NCBI GenBank assembly: GCA_023395615.1
Contig: JAEWYP010000100.1
Span: 1-26,217 of the forward strand
Source of the DNA: Bacillota bacterium
GTDB taxonomy: Bacteria; Bacillota; Clostridia; Christensenellales; Aristaeellaceae
Reading direction: 5' to 3'
Length of the DNA stretch: 26,217 bases
The notes below the pieces were generated by a model. That model did not search any database. It had not been told where the DNA came from and saw only the letters and a list, made by a program, of their open reading frames with translations. The number at the start of each line of letters is the position of its first letter. The stretch's first letter is position 1. Positions 15,897-23,755 of this stretch are shown one piece after another. The translations under genes and the position numbers were made by a program.

Positions 15897-16742
15897 TTAC
15901 AGTTTTCCACCGCTGGTTGCGATGCCTTCGATAAACTGGCGTTGAAAAACCGAGTATAGCAACAGCATGGGAATGACAGCGAGCACCGAGGCGGCCATCA
16001 GGTTGGGATAATCCACTGAGTAAGAACTGCCAATTTTAGATAGAGCGGAGGAGAGGGTGGCGGCTCCGATATCTGTGTTTACAACCAGCGGCCACATCAG
16101 ATCTTTAAAAGCAAACAGCGCTGTGAAGATTGCCAGTGCCGCAAGCCCGGAATGGGTCAGTGGCAGCATGACCCACGCAAAGGTTTGCCCGATATTGCAG
16201 CCATCCAGCCGGGCGGATTCTTCCAGCTCTTTGGGAAGCCCCATAAAAAATTGTCGCAGCAGGAAGGTGCCGAAGGCGGAAACCAGCCCCGGAAAAACCA
16301 GCGCGAAGAGGGTGTTTCGCATCCCCATCGCGTCCACCATCAGGTATTGCGGAATCACAAACACCTGTGTGGGCACCATCATCTGGAACAAGACCAACCC
16401 GAAAAGAAACCGTTTTCCCGGAAAGGTCAACCGTGCGAAGGCATAGGCAGCCATGGCAGAAAAAACCACCGCGCACAGAACACGGAGTGCAACCATCCCG
16501 AAGGTGTTTACATACAGCTGGAAGAAGTTGTTTTGTTGCCAAACCGTTGCGTAGTTCATCCACTGAAACGATTCCGGCAGGAAGGAAAAAGGAGCCATAC
16601 GTGTGGACTCGGTGACCGTTTTAAGCGAAGTGAGCACCATCCATACAAAGGGAAACACCATGATCACGGAGATCAAAATCAGTACCGCGTGCAGCAGGAT
16701 GGGCGCGCGGCGTTTACGGAAAGAAAACTCTTGTTTTTCCAT
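15897..16742 (-). CDS. Alpha-galactoside ABC transporter permease, MsmG/MalG-like
   Basis: The product is 281 residues with six predicted helices and the EAA loop ELEESARLDGCNIGQTFAWVMLP in outline. Its C-terminus QRQFIEGIATSGGKL is the classic end of MalG-type permeases. The open frame extends to 16775, but AAGGAGG eight bases before the ATG at 16742, just after the stop of the upstream permease, fixes the start. Together with the MsmF-like permease it forms the channel for the alpha-galactoside; the ATPase is not encoded here. Confidence 0.93.
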   Translation of the reverse strand: MEKQEFSFRKRRAPILLHAVLILISVIMVFPFVWMVLTSLKTVTESTRMAPFSFLPESFQWMNYATVWQQNNFFQLYVNTFGMVALRVLCAVVFSAMAAYAFARLTFPGKRFLFGLVLFQMMVPTQVFVIPQYLMVDAMGMRNTLFALVFPGLVSAFGTFLLRQFFMGLPKELEESARLDGCNIGQTFAWVMLPLTHSGLAALAIFTALFAFKDLMWPLVVNTDIGAATLSSALSKIGSSYSVDYPNLMAASVLAVIPMLLLYSVFQRQFIEGIATSGGKL

Positions 16743-16756
16743 ACGACGCGCCTCCT

Positions 16757-17680
16757 TTATTGATAATGAACCCATTTCTTCTGCAAACGGTTTTGCAGCG
16801 CCGTGATCAGAAGAATAATCACCAGCAGCACCATGATGACCGCGGAACCGTACCCTTTGTTTGAATACTTGAAGGAGTTGTTATAGAAAAGATACACCAG
16901 GGATACCGTTGCATCGTAGGATGGGCTGGTAACCCCAAGCATCATATAAACGATATCAAAAACCTGCATGGAAGTGATCACGCTGGTAACCAGCACGAAA
17001 AACAGAGTGGGGGAAACCAGCGGCACGGTAATATGAAAGAACTGTTTTTGCGCGCTGGCGCCATCGATCTGCGCGGCTTCGTAATAATCCCGCGGGATTT
17101 CCTGTAAACCGGCGATCAACAGCACCATACTATATCCAAGTGTGCTCCAGATTCCGACAATAACAATGGAAATCATTGCGACGCCCGGATCGTCGATCCA
17201 GTCGACGGGCGTGAGACCAAACTGGGAAAGCAGGTGGTTAAACAGACCAAAACGATAATTATACAGCCATTTCCAGATCAGGGTTACGGCGGCGGGGGTC
17301 GCGACCATCGGAATAAAATATAGCGTGCGGTATACGCCTTTGCCACGCAGCTTGCCATTCAGCGCAACGGCCAGCAACAGCGCGAGGACGGTGCCGATCC
17401 CTACGACGCAAAGTGTGTAAACCAGCGTGTTGCGGGTAGCGCTCCATACCTGCGTATCCGCTAGCAACGTGCGATAATTCTCCAGCCCGACGTACAGGTT
17501 GCCCTTCCCGAAAGCGCCGCTCTTAAAAAAGCTCATGTATACGGTTTGAAAAATGGGAATGATATTCAGTACGATCAGGCCGATCATTGTGGGGGCGATC
17601 AGCCCCCATGCCCAGCGCCATTCGTTCCACTGCCTTTGGGTGGGCCGCGCTTTTCTTTCGGCTGCGGGAAACTGGCTCAC
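16757..17680 (-). CDS. Alpha-galactoside ABC transporter permease, MsmF/MalF-like
   Basis: The product is 307 residues with six predicted helices. LIAPTMIGLIVLNIIPIFQTVYMSFF is a typical first helix in outline, and the EAA loop reads YYEAAQIDGASAQKQFFHITVP in outline. The open frame extends to 17740 through the stem-loop, but the GTG at 17680, preceded at seven bases by AAGGAGG, is the best start. It is the second gene of the operon, separated from the binding protein gene by a strong stem-loop. Confidence 0.93.
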   Translation of the reverse strand: MSQFPAAERKARPTQRQWNEWRWAWGLIAPTMIGLIVLNIIPIFQTVYMSFFKSGAFGKGNLYVGLENYRTLLADTQVWSATRNTLVYTLCVVGIGTVLALLLAVALNGKLRGKGVYRTLYFIPMVATPAAVTLIWKWLYNYRFGLFNHLLSQFGLTPVDWIDDPGVAMISIVIVGIWSTLGYSMVLLIAGLQEIPRDYYEAAQIDGASAQKQFFHITVPLVSPTLFFVLVTSVITSMQVFDIVYMMLGVTSPSYDATVSLVYLFYNNSFKYSNKGYGSAVIMVLLVIILLITALQNRLQKKWVHYQ

Positions 17681-17702
17681 GATGCAGCCTCCTTTTTCGC
17701 AC

Positions 17703-17736
17703 CGCGGCGGCAGCTTGTCTGGAAGCTGCCGCCGCG
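17703..17736 (-). other. Intergenic stem-loop between binding protein and permease genes
   Basis: Perfect 14-base GC-rich arms (17703-17716 and 17723-17736) enclose a six-base loop. On the transcribed strand it is followed by GTGCGAAAAAGG and not by a U-run, so transcription should continue. The likely role is protection of the binding protein message from 3' decay. It mirrors the stem-loop at 2964-3001 in the other sugar operon. Confidence 0.7.
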
Positions 17737-17758
17737 TCATTTTTGGGGGAGAACCCGG

Positions 17759-19009
17759 TTATTTTTCCGCGGCGATCGCGTCGTTCATCATACTGGCGAC
17801 GTTCTTGCAGGCGGCGGTCAGGTCGTCGGTGCCCGCATAAGCGCCCTTAAGCAGCTCGTAGGCTTTGTCTTCCCACACGCTGGTCTGGTTGGTGTAGGGG
17901 CGGATTTGCGCGTAGCTGCCCATGTCGATGTAGCATTTTACGTTAAAGTTCGGGTAAGCGGCCGTCCATGCGTCGGCGGTACCGTTAAAGGCGGAAATCG
18001 CGATGCCAAGTTCTGCCTGACGTTTCTGACCCGCTTCGGAGCTAAGATATTCAATCCATTTCCAAGCTTCGTCCGGATGCTTGCAGGTGGCGGAGATGGC
18101 ATTGCCAAGGCCGTTGAAGATGGATGCGCGTTTGCCGTCCGGGCCGGCCGGGAGCACGGCGCAATTGAAGTTGGCCTTCATAAAATCGTTGGCGGCAAAG
18201 CCGGAAAGGTTCCAGGAGCCAAACAGCCCCATGGCGCACAGGCCGTTTTCAATCGCTTCGGCACGGGCGCTGTCATCGTAGATGGCGGGAGACAGTCCAT
18301 CCCACACGTAGCTGAAGTATTCTTTGATGCCGCCGATCGTAGCGTCTTCGTCGTAGCCGGATTTGCCATCCGCGTTGAGAATTTCGCCGCCGTTCTGGTA
18401 CACAAAATTATAATACCCTTCCTGATTGTGCAGGCCGGCGCAGAAGCCATACTGGGTGCCGTCCGCTTTGGTAAGGGTTTTCGCGGCGCTGCGCAGGGTA
18501 TCCCATGTCCAGGTGTCGTCCGGGTAGCTCAGGCCCGCCGCGTCAAACAGGGTCTTATTGTACCACAGGGCGATGGTATCGTAATCCTTGGGGATTGCGT
18601 ACTGTTTGCCGTTGATTTTGTAGATATCGTCGAGACCCTGGGGATAATTCTTCAGGTCCACCAGGTCGCTCTTGGCGATGTAATCGGTCAGGTCCAGCAG
18701 TTGATCGTTGGAACCATAGTAGTAGATGTTGTTGGAGTGCATCCAGAAGGTGTCCGGCAGAGAACCGCCGGTCGCGGCCGCTTCCAGTGCCGTCCAGTAA
18801 TCGGACCAGGCGTTTACCTGGATCTGGATGGTGATGTTCGGATTGGCCTGATGGAACTCGTCGGCGACGGTTTGCAGCAATGCCGCCTGGTTACTGTCCC
18901 ATACGGCGTACGTGATGGTAACGGGTTCCCCTTCGGCGTTTGCAAAGCCAACGCACAGGGTGAGCAGCATGGATACGCAGAGCAGCAGACTGACCAGTTT
19001 GTTACGCAT
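17759..19009 (-). CDS. Extracellular solute-binding protein, family 1, probable alpha-galactoside binder (MsmE-like)
   Basis: The product is 416 residues, normal for CUT1 binding proteins. MRNKLVSLLLCVSMLLTLCVGFANA is a signal peptide with a type I cleavage site expected after ANA; the cysteines are not in a lipobox context. The mature protein starts EGEPVTITYAVW and shows the family features LPDTFWMHS, YAIPKDYDTIALWYNKTLFDAAGL in outline and MGLFGSWNL. The open frame extends to 19093, but AAGGAGG six bases before the ATG at 19009 fixes the start. It is the first gene of the operon with permeases and alpha-galactosidase, so raffinose-family sugars or melibiose are the likely ligands. Confidence 0.93.
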   Translation of the reverse strand: MRNKLVSLLLCVSMLLTLCVGFANAEGEPVTITYAVWDSNQAALLQTVADEFHQANPNITIQIQVNAWSDYWTALEAAATGGSLPDTFWMHSNNIYYYGSNDQLLDLTDYIAKSDLVDLKNYPQGLDDIYKINGKQYAIPKDYDTIALWYNKTLFDAAGLSYPDDTWTWDTLRSAAKTLTKADGTQYGFCAGLHNQEGYYNFVYQNGGEILNADGKSGYDEDATIGGIKEYFSYVWDGLSPAIYDDSARAEAIENGLCAMGLFGSWNLSGFAANDFMKANFNCAVLPAGPDGKRASIFNGLGNAISATCKHPDEAWKWIEYLSSEAGQKRQAELGIAISAFNGTADAWTAAYPNFNVKCYIDMGSYAQIRPYTNQTSVWEDKAYELLKGAYAGTDDLTAACKNVASMMNDAIAAEK

Positions 19010-19064
19010 AACAATCCTCCTTATGTCACGGTTATTCGGGTAACGAGGCCTCGAATCTGGTTTG

Positions 19065-19093
19065 ATTGTAGCATGCGAAAACCTGCAAACCAA
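19065..19093 (-). promoter_or_regulatory. Promoter of the alpha-galactoside operon
   Basis: On the minus strand TTGGTT (19088-19093) and TACAAT (19065-19070) are 17 bases apart. The -35 box is poor, as expected of a promoter that depends on an AraC activator. Transcription would start about 50 bases before the binding protein ATG. Confidence 0.55.
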
Positions 19094-19102
19094 TGTTTGA
19101 GG

Positions 19103-19129
19103 GTGACGATAGTATGTCCGAATGTGACA
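19103..19129 (-). promoter_or_regulatory. Candidate AraC-type activator half-sites
   Basis: On the minus strand TGTCAC (19124-19129) and CGTCAC (19103-19108) start exactly 21 bases apart, two helical turns, in direct orientation and end nine bases upstream of the -35 box. This is the arrangement used by AraC-family activators. The likely binder is the regulator at 12801-13661. Confidence 0.4.
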
Positions 19130-19191
19130 TTATTAACTGTAAAATATGGAGAAAGGATGGACTGCCGGACGGAGGTGCGTAACCGGATTGC

Positions 19192-19959
19192 TCAGGAAAC
19201 CGGAGAACCCGGATCGGAGGGCGCAGAGGGTTCTTTCGTCTTGGGTTGGGCTTTATTCCCAGAACCGGATACTTTGCGGTAGATCAGAATTCCGGCAAGG
19301 CTGATCAGCCCCGTGATCCCATAGATAATTGCGGCGGTCTGGTAGTTCTGGGCGATCAGTGCGCTGCCGACGATGGTGGAAGTGATGACGGAGGGGATGC
19401 GCGCAATGCTGGTTAACAGCAGCATCGGACCCAGTTTGATCGGCGTCAGCCCGATTGCGTAGGTAAAAAGGTCTTTCGGGGTGCCGGGGATAAAAAACAG
19501 GATAAACACCAGCAGGTAGAGGTTGCCGCGATTATTGAAAAACGGCAGGGATTCCAGCTTTTCGCGGCTCACGAAAACTTCTACTAGTTTAACGCCGAAC
19601 TTGCGGGTGAAGAAAAACAGCAGTGCGGACCCGATCGCCGCTCCCGCCAGGCAGAGCAGCGCGCCCTGAATGGCTCCGAAAGCACAGCCCGCGCCAACTT
19701 CCAGCGGTTCGCCGGGGATGATGGCGAAGACCATCTGCAACACCACAGCGCCGACGAAAATAAAACGGCCGGCAAGGCCTTTGCCGTTCACCCACTCCCT
19801 GAAATAGGCGGGATCGCGAAAGGTGGCGGCGAAAGGCTTCCATAGCAAAGCGGTTGCCGCCGTAAAAATAACGACAAGCACTACAATCGAGAGGATGGAG
19901 TATACCTTTCGTTTACGCAGATAAACTTCGTCTTTGGACTCGCTGGGCGGTTTCTGCAT
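19192..19959 (-). CDS. TVP38/TMEM64 family (VTT domain) membrane protein
   Basis: The product is 255 residues with about five to six hydrophobic segments, a basic N-terminus and a hydrophilic Pro-rich C-terminal tail. The VTT (DedA-related) domain shows IPGEPLEVGAGCAFGAIQGALLCLAGAAIGS in outline, then the second re-entrant motif FIPGTPKDLFTYAIGLTP in outline. DedA/TVP38 proteins are thought to move or scramble lipids, including undecaprenyl phosphate; the exact role of this subgroup is not known. GAGGTAG is found six bases upstream of the ATG. It has its own promoter and is transcribed toward the alpha-galactoside operon, with no clear terminator between, but nothing in it suggests a role in sugar use. 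Confidence 0.9.
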   Translation of the reverse strand: MQKPPSESKDEVYLRKRKVYSILSIVVLVVIFTAATALLWKPFAATFRDPAYFREWVNGKGLAGRFIFVGAVVLQMVFAIIPGEPLEVGAGCAFGAIQGALLCLAGAAIGSALLFFFTRKFGVKLVEVFVSREKLESLPFFNNRGNLYLLVFILFFIPGTPKDLFTYAIGLTPIKLGPMLLLTSIARIPSVITSTIVGSALIAQNYQTAAIIYGITGLISLAGILIYRKVSGSGNKAQPKTKEPSAPSDPGSPVS

Positions 19960-20012
19960 GGAAGACTACCTCATTTCGGCCTGTCGGGCCATCAGTATTC
20001 ATCGCATCCTCT

Positions 20013-20041
20013 ACTATAATACAGGAACCATCTGTGCGCAA
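20013..20041 (-). promoter_or_regulatory. Promoter of the TVP38/TMEM64 gene
   Basis: On the minus strand TTGCGC (20036-20041) and TATAGT (20013-20018) are 17 bases apart, about 55 bases upstream of the start codon. The remaining sequence between here and 20179 shows no gene. Confidence 0.55.
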
Positions 20042-20179
20042 CTTGATCACGTTCGTACAAAAACGGATCTGTGAAAATTTACAGAAGAATTAGGGGACAG
20101 AGGTTATTTCGTTGTACCATCAGGGCAGGGAGGCGCACGGGTCGACTTCTTTGGATACAGAAATAAAACAGCCCTTCGC

Positions 20180-20208
20180 TTGACAGCGTACAATAGCCCT
20201 CCTATAAT
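20180..20208 (+). promoter_or_regulatory. Perfect consensus sigma-A promoter
   Basis: TTGACA (20180-20185), exactly 17 bases, then TATAAT (20203-20208): a full match to the consensus in both boxes and spacing. Transcription would start near 20215, only about 17 bases before a strong terminator-like hairpin. It drives the aminotransferase gene. Confidence 0.85.
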
Positions 20209-20231
20209 GGGAGCCAGTTCATTTGATGAGC

Positions 20232-20277
20232 GCGCCGCAAAGAAGCGTAACACTTCTTTGCGGCGCTTTGCTATTTT
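20232..20277 (+). terminator. Attenuator-like terminator hairpin in the aminotransferase leader
   Basis: Perfect 14-base arms (20232-20245 and 20253-20266) with a seven-base loop are followed by TTTGCTATTTT. It lies between a consensus promoter and the aminotransferase start at 20294, so it must be bypassed for gene expression. A short frame starting at ATG 20226 runs through the hairpin for 21 codons and stops at 20289-20291, two bases before the gene's ATG. This suggests attenuation by translation of a leader, though no clear ribosome binding site precedes that ATG. Confidence 0.7.
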
Positions 20278-20293
20278 GGGAGATGGTTTGAGG

Positions 20294-21616
20294 ATGAACG
20301 GGGAAGAAATTCGGGAGACACTCAAGAAGTATAACCTGCAATCCTGGAGCAAGCAGCGCAATCTCAACCCGATTCCTGTGGAGAAAGGCGAGGGCATCTA
20401 CTTTTGGGATACGGATGGCAGACGCTATACCGATATGTCCTCCCAGCTGGTCAACATGAACCTTGGTTTTGGCAACAAAGCCATTGGGGAAGCGATTAAA
20501 GCGCAGGTGGATCAGTACTGCTTCGTGTCGCCGTCCTTCGGGGTGGAGTCCCGCGCGAAACTGGCCCAAAAGGTGATCAGCCTGATGCCGGATAACATGG
20601 CGAAGGTGTTTTTCACCAACGCAGGCGCGGACGCCAACGAGAACGCTGTGAAAATGGCGCGGATGGTTACGGGTCGCAACAAGGTGTTCAGCCGCTACCG
20701 CAGCTACCACGGTTCCTCTTTCGGGGCGGGCAACCTGACCGGCGAGCCCCGCCGCTACCCGCTGGAGCCGGGAATCCCCGGCTTTGTCAAATTCTTCGAC
20801 CCTTATATTTACCGCGAAGCCATCCGCTTTGAAAGCGAAGAAGCGGCTACCCAATATTATCTTGCCAAGCTGGACGAACAGCTCCAGTACGAAAACCCCG
20901 CATCGGTAGCCGCGATTGTGATGGAAACCATCACCGGTTCCAACGGCGTGATTATCCCGCCCGCCGGTTATCTGCCGGGCGTGCGCGCCCTGTGCGACAA
21001 GTACGGCATCCTGATGATCTGCGACGAAGTGATGACCGGCTGGTGCCGGACCGGCACCATGTTTGCGTTTGAGCATTTCGGCGTAAAGCCGGATATTGTA
21101 AGCTTCGCCAAGGGCATTACCTGCGGTTATGTGCCGCTGGGCGGCGTGGCGGTCAGCAAGGCCATCGCGGAGTATTTCGACGATCACCTCCTCTCCTGCG
21201 GGCTTACGTACAGCGGCCATCCGCTGGCCTGCGCGGCGGGCGTGGCCTGCGTGAACTACTACGAGGAAAACCACATCGCCGAGCACGTGACCCAAGTGGG
21301 GAAGGCGCTGAAAGCAAGCCTGGAAGCGATGAAGGAAGCCCATCCCTGCGTGGGCGACGTAAGGTCTATCGGTCTGTTCGCGGCGGTGGAGCTGGTGAAG
21401 GACAAGGCGACCCGCGAGGCGCTGGTGCCTTACGGCAGGGACCCGGAAGGCATTATGGGCGGCATCACCAAAAAGCTGGCCGCCAAAGGGTTTATGACAT
21501 ACACGCATGAGAACTGCATCCTCGTCGCCCCGCCGCTGATTATCACGGAAGAACAGCTGGCAGAGGAACTGGTAAAGCTTGACGAGGTGCTGACCGAGAT
21601 CGACGCGACCCTGTAA
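20294..21616 (+). CDS. Class III PLP-dependent aminotransferase (beta-alanine or taurine type)
   Basis: The product is 440 residues. PLP-site features are present: YHG at 138-140, D244 in MICDEVMTGW, and the Schiff-base Lys K273 in FAKGITCGYVPLGG. ASQLVN-like SSQLVNMNLGFGN near residue 50 and YRSYHGSSFGAGNLTGEPRR in outline resemble taurine:pyruvate, taurine:2-oxoglutarate and beta-alanine aminotransferases more than ornithine or acetylornithine enzymes. It would move the amino group of an omega-amino substrate to pyruvate or 2-oxoglutarate, leaving a semialdehyde for the dehydrogenase encoded 12 bases downstream. The frame is open from 20180, but that part is promoter and hairpin. The ATG at 20294 follows GGGAG by 11 bases; TTG at 20288 is an alternative start with better spacing. 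The substrate is not settled by the sequence. Confidence 0.93.
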   Translation: MNGEEIRETLKKYNLQSWSKQRNLNPIPVEKGEGIYFWDTDGRRYTDMSSQLVNMNLGFGNKAIGEAIKAQVDQYCFVSPSFGVESRAKLAQKVISLMPDNMAKVFFTNAGADANENAVKMARMVTGRNKVFSRYRSYHGSSFGAGNLTGEPRRYPLEPGIPGFVKFFDPYIYREAIRFESEEAATQYYLAKLDEQLQYENPASVAAIVMETITGSNGVIIPPAGYLPGVRALCDKYGILMICDEVMTGWCRTGTMFAFEHFGVKPDIVSFAKGITCGYVPLGGVAVSKAIAEYFDDHLLSCGLTYSGHPLACAAGVACVNYYEENHIAEHVTQVGKALKASLEAMKEAHPCVGDVRSIGLFAAVELVKDKATREALVPYGRDPEGIMGGITKKLAAKGFMTYTHENCILVAPPLIITEEQLAEELVKLDEVLTEIDATL

Positions 21617-21628
21617 CGGAGGGAAACA

Positions 21629-22780
21629 ATGCCTTACACTTTTTTAACCCCGGCCCGCACAGTGCTGGGCGAGGGCGCGCTGGAAACGGCCGGGAAGGAC
21701 CTGCTGGCGCTGGGCCGCAAGCCGCTGATCGTGACCGGCAACGTTGTGAAAAAAGGCGACGCGTTCCGCCAGCTTACGGAATTGTTTACCCGGGGCGACG
21801 TGCCCTTTACCGTTTTTTCTGACATTCCCGGCGAGCCGGATGACCGGATGGTGGACGCGGGCGCGGAAGCGTACTGTGCCGGCGGGTGCGATAGCATCAT
21901 CGGTATCGGCGGGGGCAGCCCGCTGGACAGTGCCAAAGCCATCGGCATTCGCATAGCGCTGCCGGGCGGGGTGTGCACCCACGCGGGCAAGGAGATTACA
22001 GCTGAACTGCCGCCCATGGCGCTGATCCCCACCACGGCGGGCACAGGGTCCGAAGCCACGAAGTTCACGGTGATCACCGACCATGCCTGCGGTGCGAAAC
22101 TGCTGTTAAAAGGCGATACGCTGCTGCCCCGGCTGGCGATTGTGGATTACACCTTTACCCTGTCCACGTCGCCGTCGCTAACCGCGGCCACCGGGATGGA
22201 CGCGCTGACCCACGCTGTGGAAGCCTACACCTCCCGCAGGGCGACGCCGTTTACCGATCCCTACGCCATAGACGCGGTGAAACGCATTCTGGAATTTTTG
22301 CCCGCCGCCTACCGGGACGGAAACGACTGTAAGGCGCGGGAAGCGATGGCGATTGCCGCTTACGAAGCGGGCGTGTGCATCAGCAACGCGTCCGTTACCC
22401 TTGTGCATGGCATGAGCCGCCCCATCGGCGCGAAGTTCCATGTGCCGCACGGCCTGTCCAACGCGATGTTGCTGGCTCCCTGCCTTACCTTCGCGGCCGG
22501 GGGCGCGCCGGAACGTTTCGCAAAGCTCGCACGGGCCGTGGGGCTGGCGGATAATACGAGCAGCTATACCCACGCCGCAAACGCCCTGCTGGAAAAGCTG
22601 GCCGAGATCACCCGAACGCTGGATATTCCCACGCTGGCCGCCTACGGCGTATCGCAGGCCGCGTTCCGGGAGGCCATCCCGCAAATGGCGGTGGAAGCCC
22701 TGCAAAGCGGCAGCCCCGGCAATACCCTGCGCGAAGTGACCGAGCAAGACGTAGTCGCCCTGTACCAGAGCCTGTATTAA
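21629..22780 (+). CDS. Iron-containing (type III) alcohol dehydrogenase, probable semialdehyde reductase
   Basis: The product is 383 residues, the family norm. The NAD(P)-binding motif GGGSPLDSAKA is at 94-104 and the second motif PTTAGTGSEAT at 134-144. All four metal ligands are present: D191 and H195 in MDALTHAVEAY, H260 in VHGMSRP, and H274 in HVPHGLSNAM. The family reduces aldehydes to alcohols with NAD(P)H and uses Fe or Zn. With the adjacent aminotransferase it would reduce malonic semialdehyde to 3-hydroxypropionate (PydE-like) or sulfoacetaldehyde to isethionate (SarD/TauF-like), so that the carbon product is excreted and only nitrogen kept. GGAGGG lies before the ATG, 12 bases after the aminotransferase stop. 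Confidence 0.94.
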   Translation: MPYTFLTPARTVLGEGALETAGKDLLALGRKPLIVTGNVVKKGDAFRQLTELFTRGDVPFTVFSDIPGEPDDRMVDAGAEAYCAGGCDSIIGIGGGSPLDSAKAIGIRIALPGGVCTHAGKEITAELPPMALIPTTAGTGSEATKFTVITDHACGAKLLLKGDTLLPRLAIVDYTFTLSTSPSLTAATGMDALTHAVEAYTSRRATPFTDPYAIDAVKRILEFLPAAYRDGNDCKAREAMAIAAYEAGVCISNASVTLVHGMSRPIGAKFHVPHGLSNAMLLAPCLTFAAGGAPERFAKLARAVGLADNTSSYTHAANALLEKLAEITRTLDIPTLAAYGVSQAAFREAIPQMAVEALQSGSPGNTLREVTEQDVVALYQSLY

Positions 22781-22867
22781 CCGAAACGAAGCCCTTCTTT
22801 TCAGTGCTTTCTCTCCCATTTTTCCGTGAAGATCTCTCCAAGAAAAATGAAACCACATCCGCATTAC

Positions 22868-22902
22868 AAAGGCGTAAGGCGTGAAAAACACCTTGCGCCT
22901 TT
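22868..22902 (+). other. Stem-loop between dehydrogenase and transporter genes
   Basis: Arms 22868-22879 and 22891-22902 pair over 12 positions with one G-T wobble around an 11-base loop. Only three T follow before GCG, so termination would be partial at best. No TPP riboswitch features were seen in this 158-base gap, although thiamine-type importers often carry one. Confidence 0.5.
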
Positions 22903-22938
22903 GCGTATTCCCAAACTAGCAGAATCGGAGGGAACCGA

Positions 22939-23751
22939 ATGCAACAAACCAGGAAGCTGCCCGAAACCTTCACAGGGGCAAACGACGGCGTGGAAATTCG
23001 TATTCAGGAATTATCGGTCCGCTTTCCGGATAAATCCGGCAGCGCTGTGGACGCTTTAACCCACGTGAATCTGGAGATCCGCCAGGGGGAGTTTTTATCG
23101 CTGGTCGGGCCTTCCGGCTGCGGGAAAACAACGCTGCTCAGGGCGATTGCCGATTTGCAGCAACCCACCGAGGGCAGCATTACCGTGCGCGGGCAGACGC
23201 CGAGGGAAATACGCCTGCAAAAAAAGTTCGGCATTGTGTTCCAAAACCCGGTGCTGTACGACTGGCGCACCGCGCGGCGCAATGTGTGCATGCCCATGGA
23301 ACTGATGGGCATCCCTAAAAAGCAGCGCACCGAAACCGTAAGCGAAATGCTGGATATGGTCAACCTGCTGGGTGCGGGGTACAAATATCCGCACCAGATG
23401 TCCGGCGGGATGCAACAGCGCGTGGGCATTGCGCGGGCGCTGGCGATCAAGCCCGAAATTCTGCTGATGGACGAGCCGTTTTCCGCCCTGGACGAGTTTA
23501 CCAAGGAAAAGCTCAACGAGGAGCTTCTTTCCATCTGGAGCCGGGCGAAAAAGACCATCGTGTTTGTGACCCACAACATTTCGGAATCGGTGTTTCTTTC
23601 CGACCGGGTCGTGGTGCTTTCTCCGCATCCGGGCCGCATTTCGGCAGTGGTGGATATCCCCCTTCCCCGGCCCCGCCATCTGGCCATTAAGGACACGCCG
23701 GAGTTTGGCGCGCTGGTGGCCAAGGTGCGTAATAGTTTCGAGGGGGTGTGA
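22939..23751 (+). CDS. ABC transporter ATPase, SsuB/TauB/ThiZ-like
   Basis: The product is 270 residues. Walker A GPSGCGKTT is at 57-65, the Q loop at Q102, the signature QMSGGMQQR at 153-161, Walker B ILLMDEP at 174-180 and the H loop at H212. This is the ATPase class that serves nitrate, sulfonate, taurine and pyrimidine importers. GGAGGG lies seven bases upstream of the ATG. The stop codon is five bases before the TTG start of the first permease. It sits on the inner face of the membrane with the two permeases encoded next. It probably belongs to the same transcript as the aminotransferase and dehydrogenase. Confidence 0.95.
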   Translation: MQQTRKLPETFTGANDGVEIRIQELSVRFPDKSGSAVDALTHVNLEIRQGEFLSLVGPSGCGKTTLLRAIADLQQPTEGSITVRGQTPREIRLQKKFGIVFQNPVLYDWRTARRNVCMPMELMGIPKKQRTETVSEMLDMVNLLGAGYKYPHQMSGGMQQRVGIARALAIKPEILLMDEPFSALDEFTKEKLNEELLSIWSRAKKTIVFVTHNISESVFLSDRVVVLSPHPGRISAVVDIPLPRPRHLAIKDTPEFGALVAKVRNSFEGV

Positions 23752-23755
23752 CCCG

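Noticed and set aside
17546..19282. Plus-strand open frame of 578 codons opposite the alpha-galactoside binding protein
   Set aside because: It runs across two genes, a stem-loop and a promoter on the other strand. The minus-strand genes have clear family motifs and ribosome binding sites.
20219..21508. Minus-strand open frame of 429 codons opposite the aminotransferase
   Set aside because: It is an antisense shadow caused by codon bias of the aminotransferase gene; it is rich in His, Arg and Gly without domain features.
22781..22938. Possible TPP riboswitch ahead of the NMT1/THI5-type importer
   Set aside because: The CTGAGA and GGATAATGCCAG-like elements are absent, so a thiamine-precursor role is not supported.
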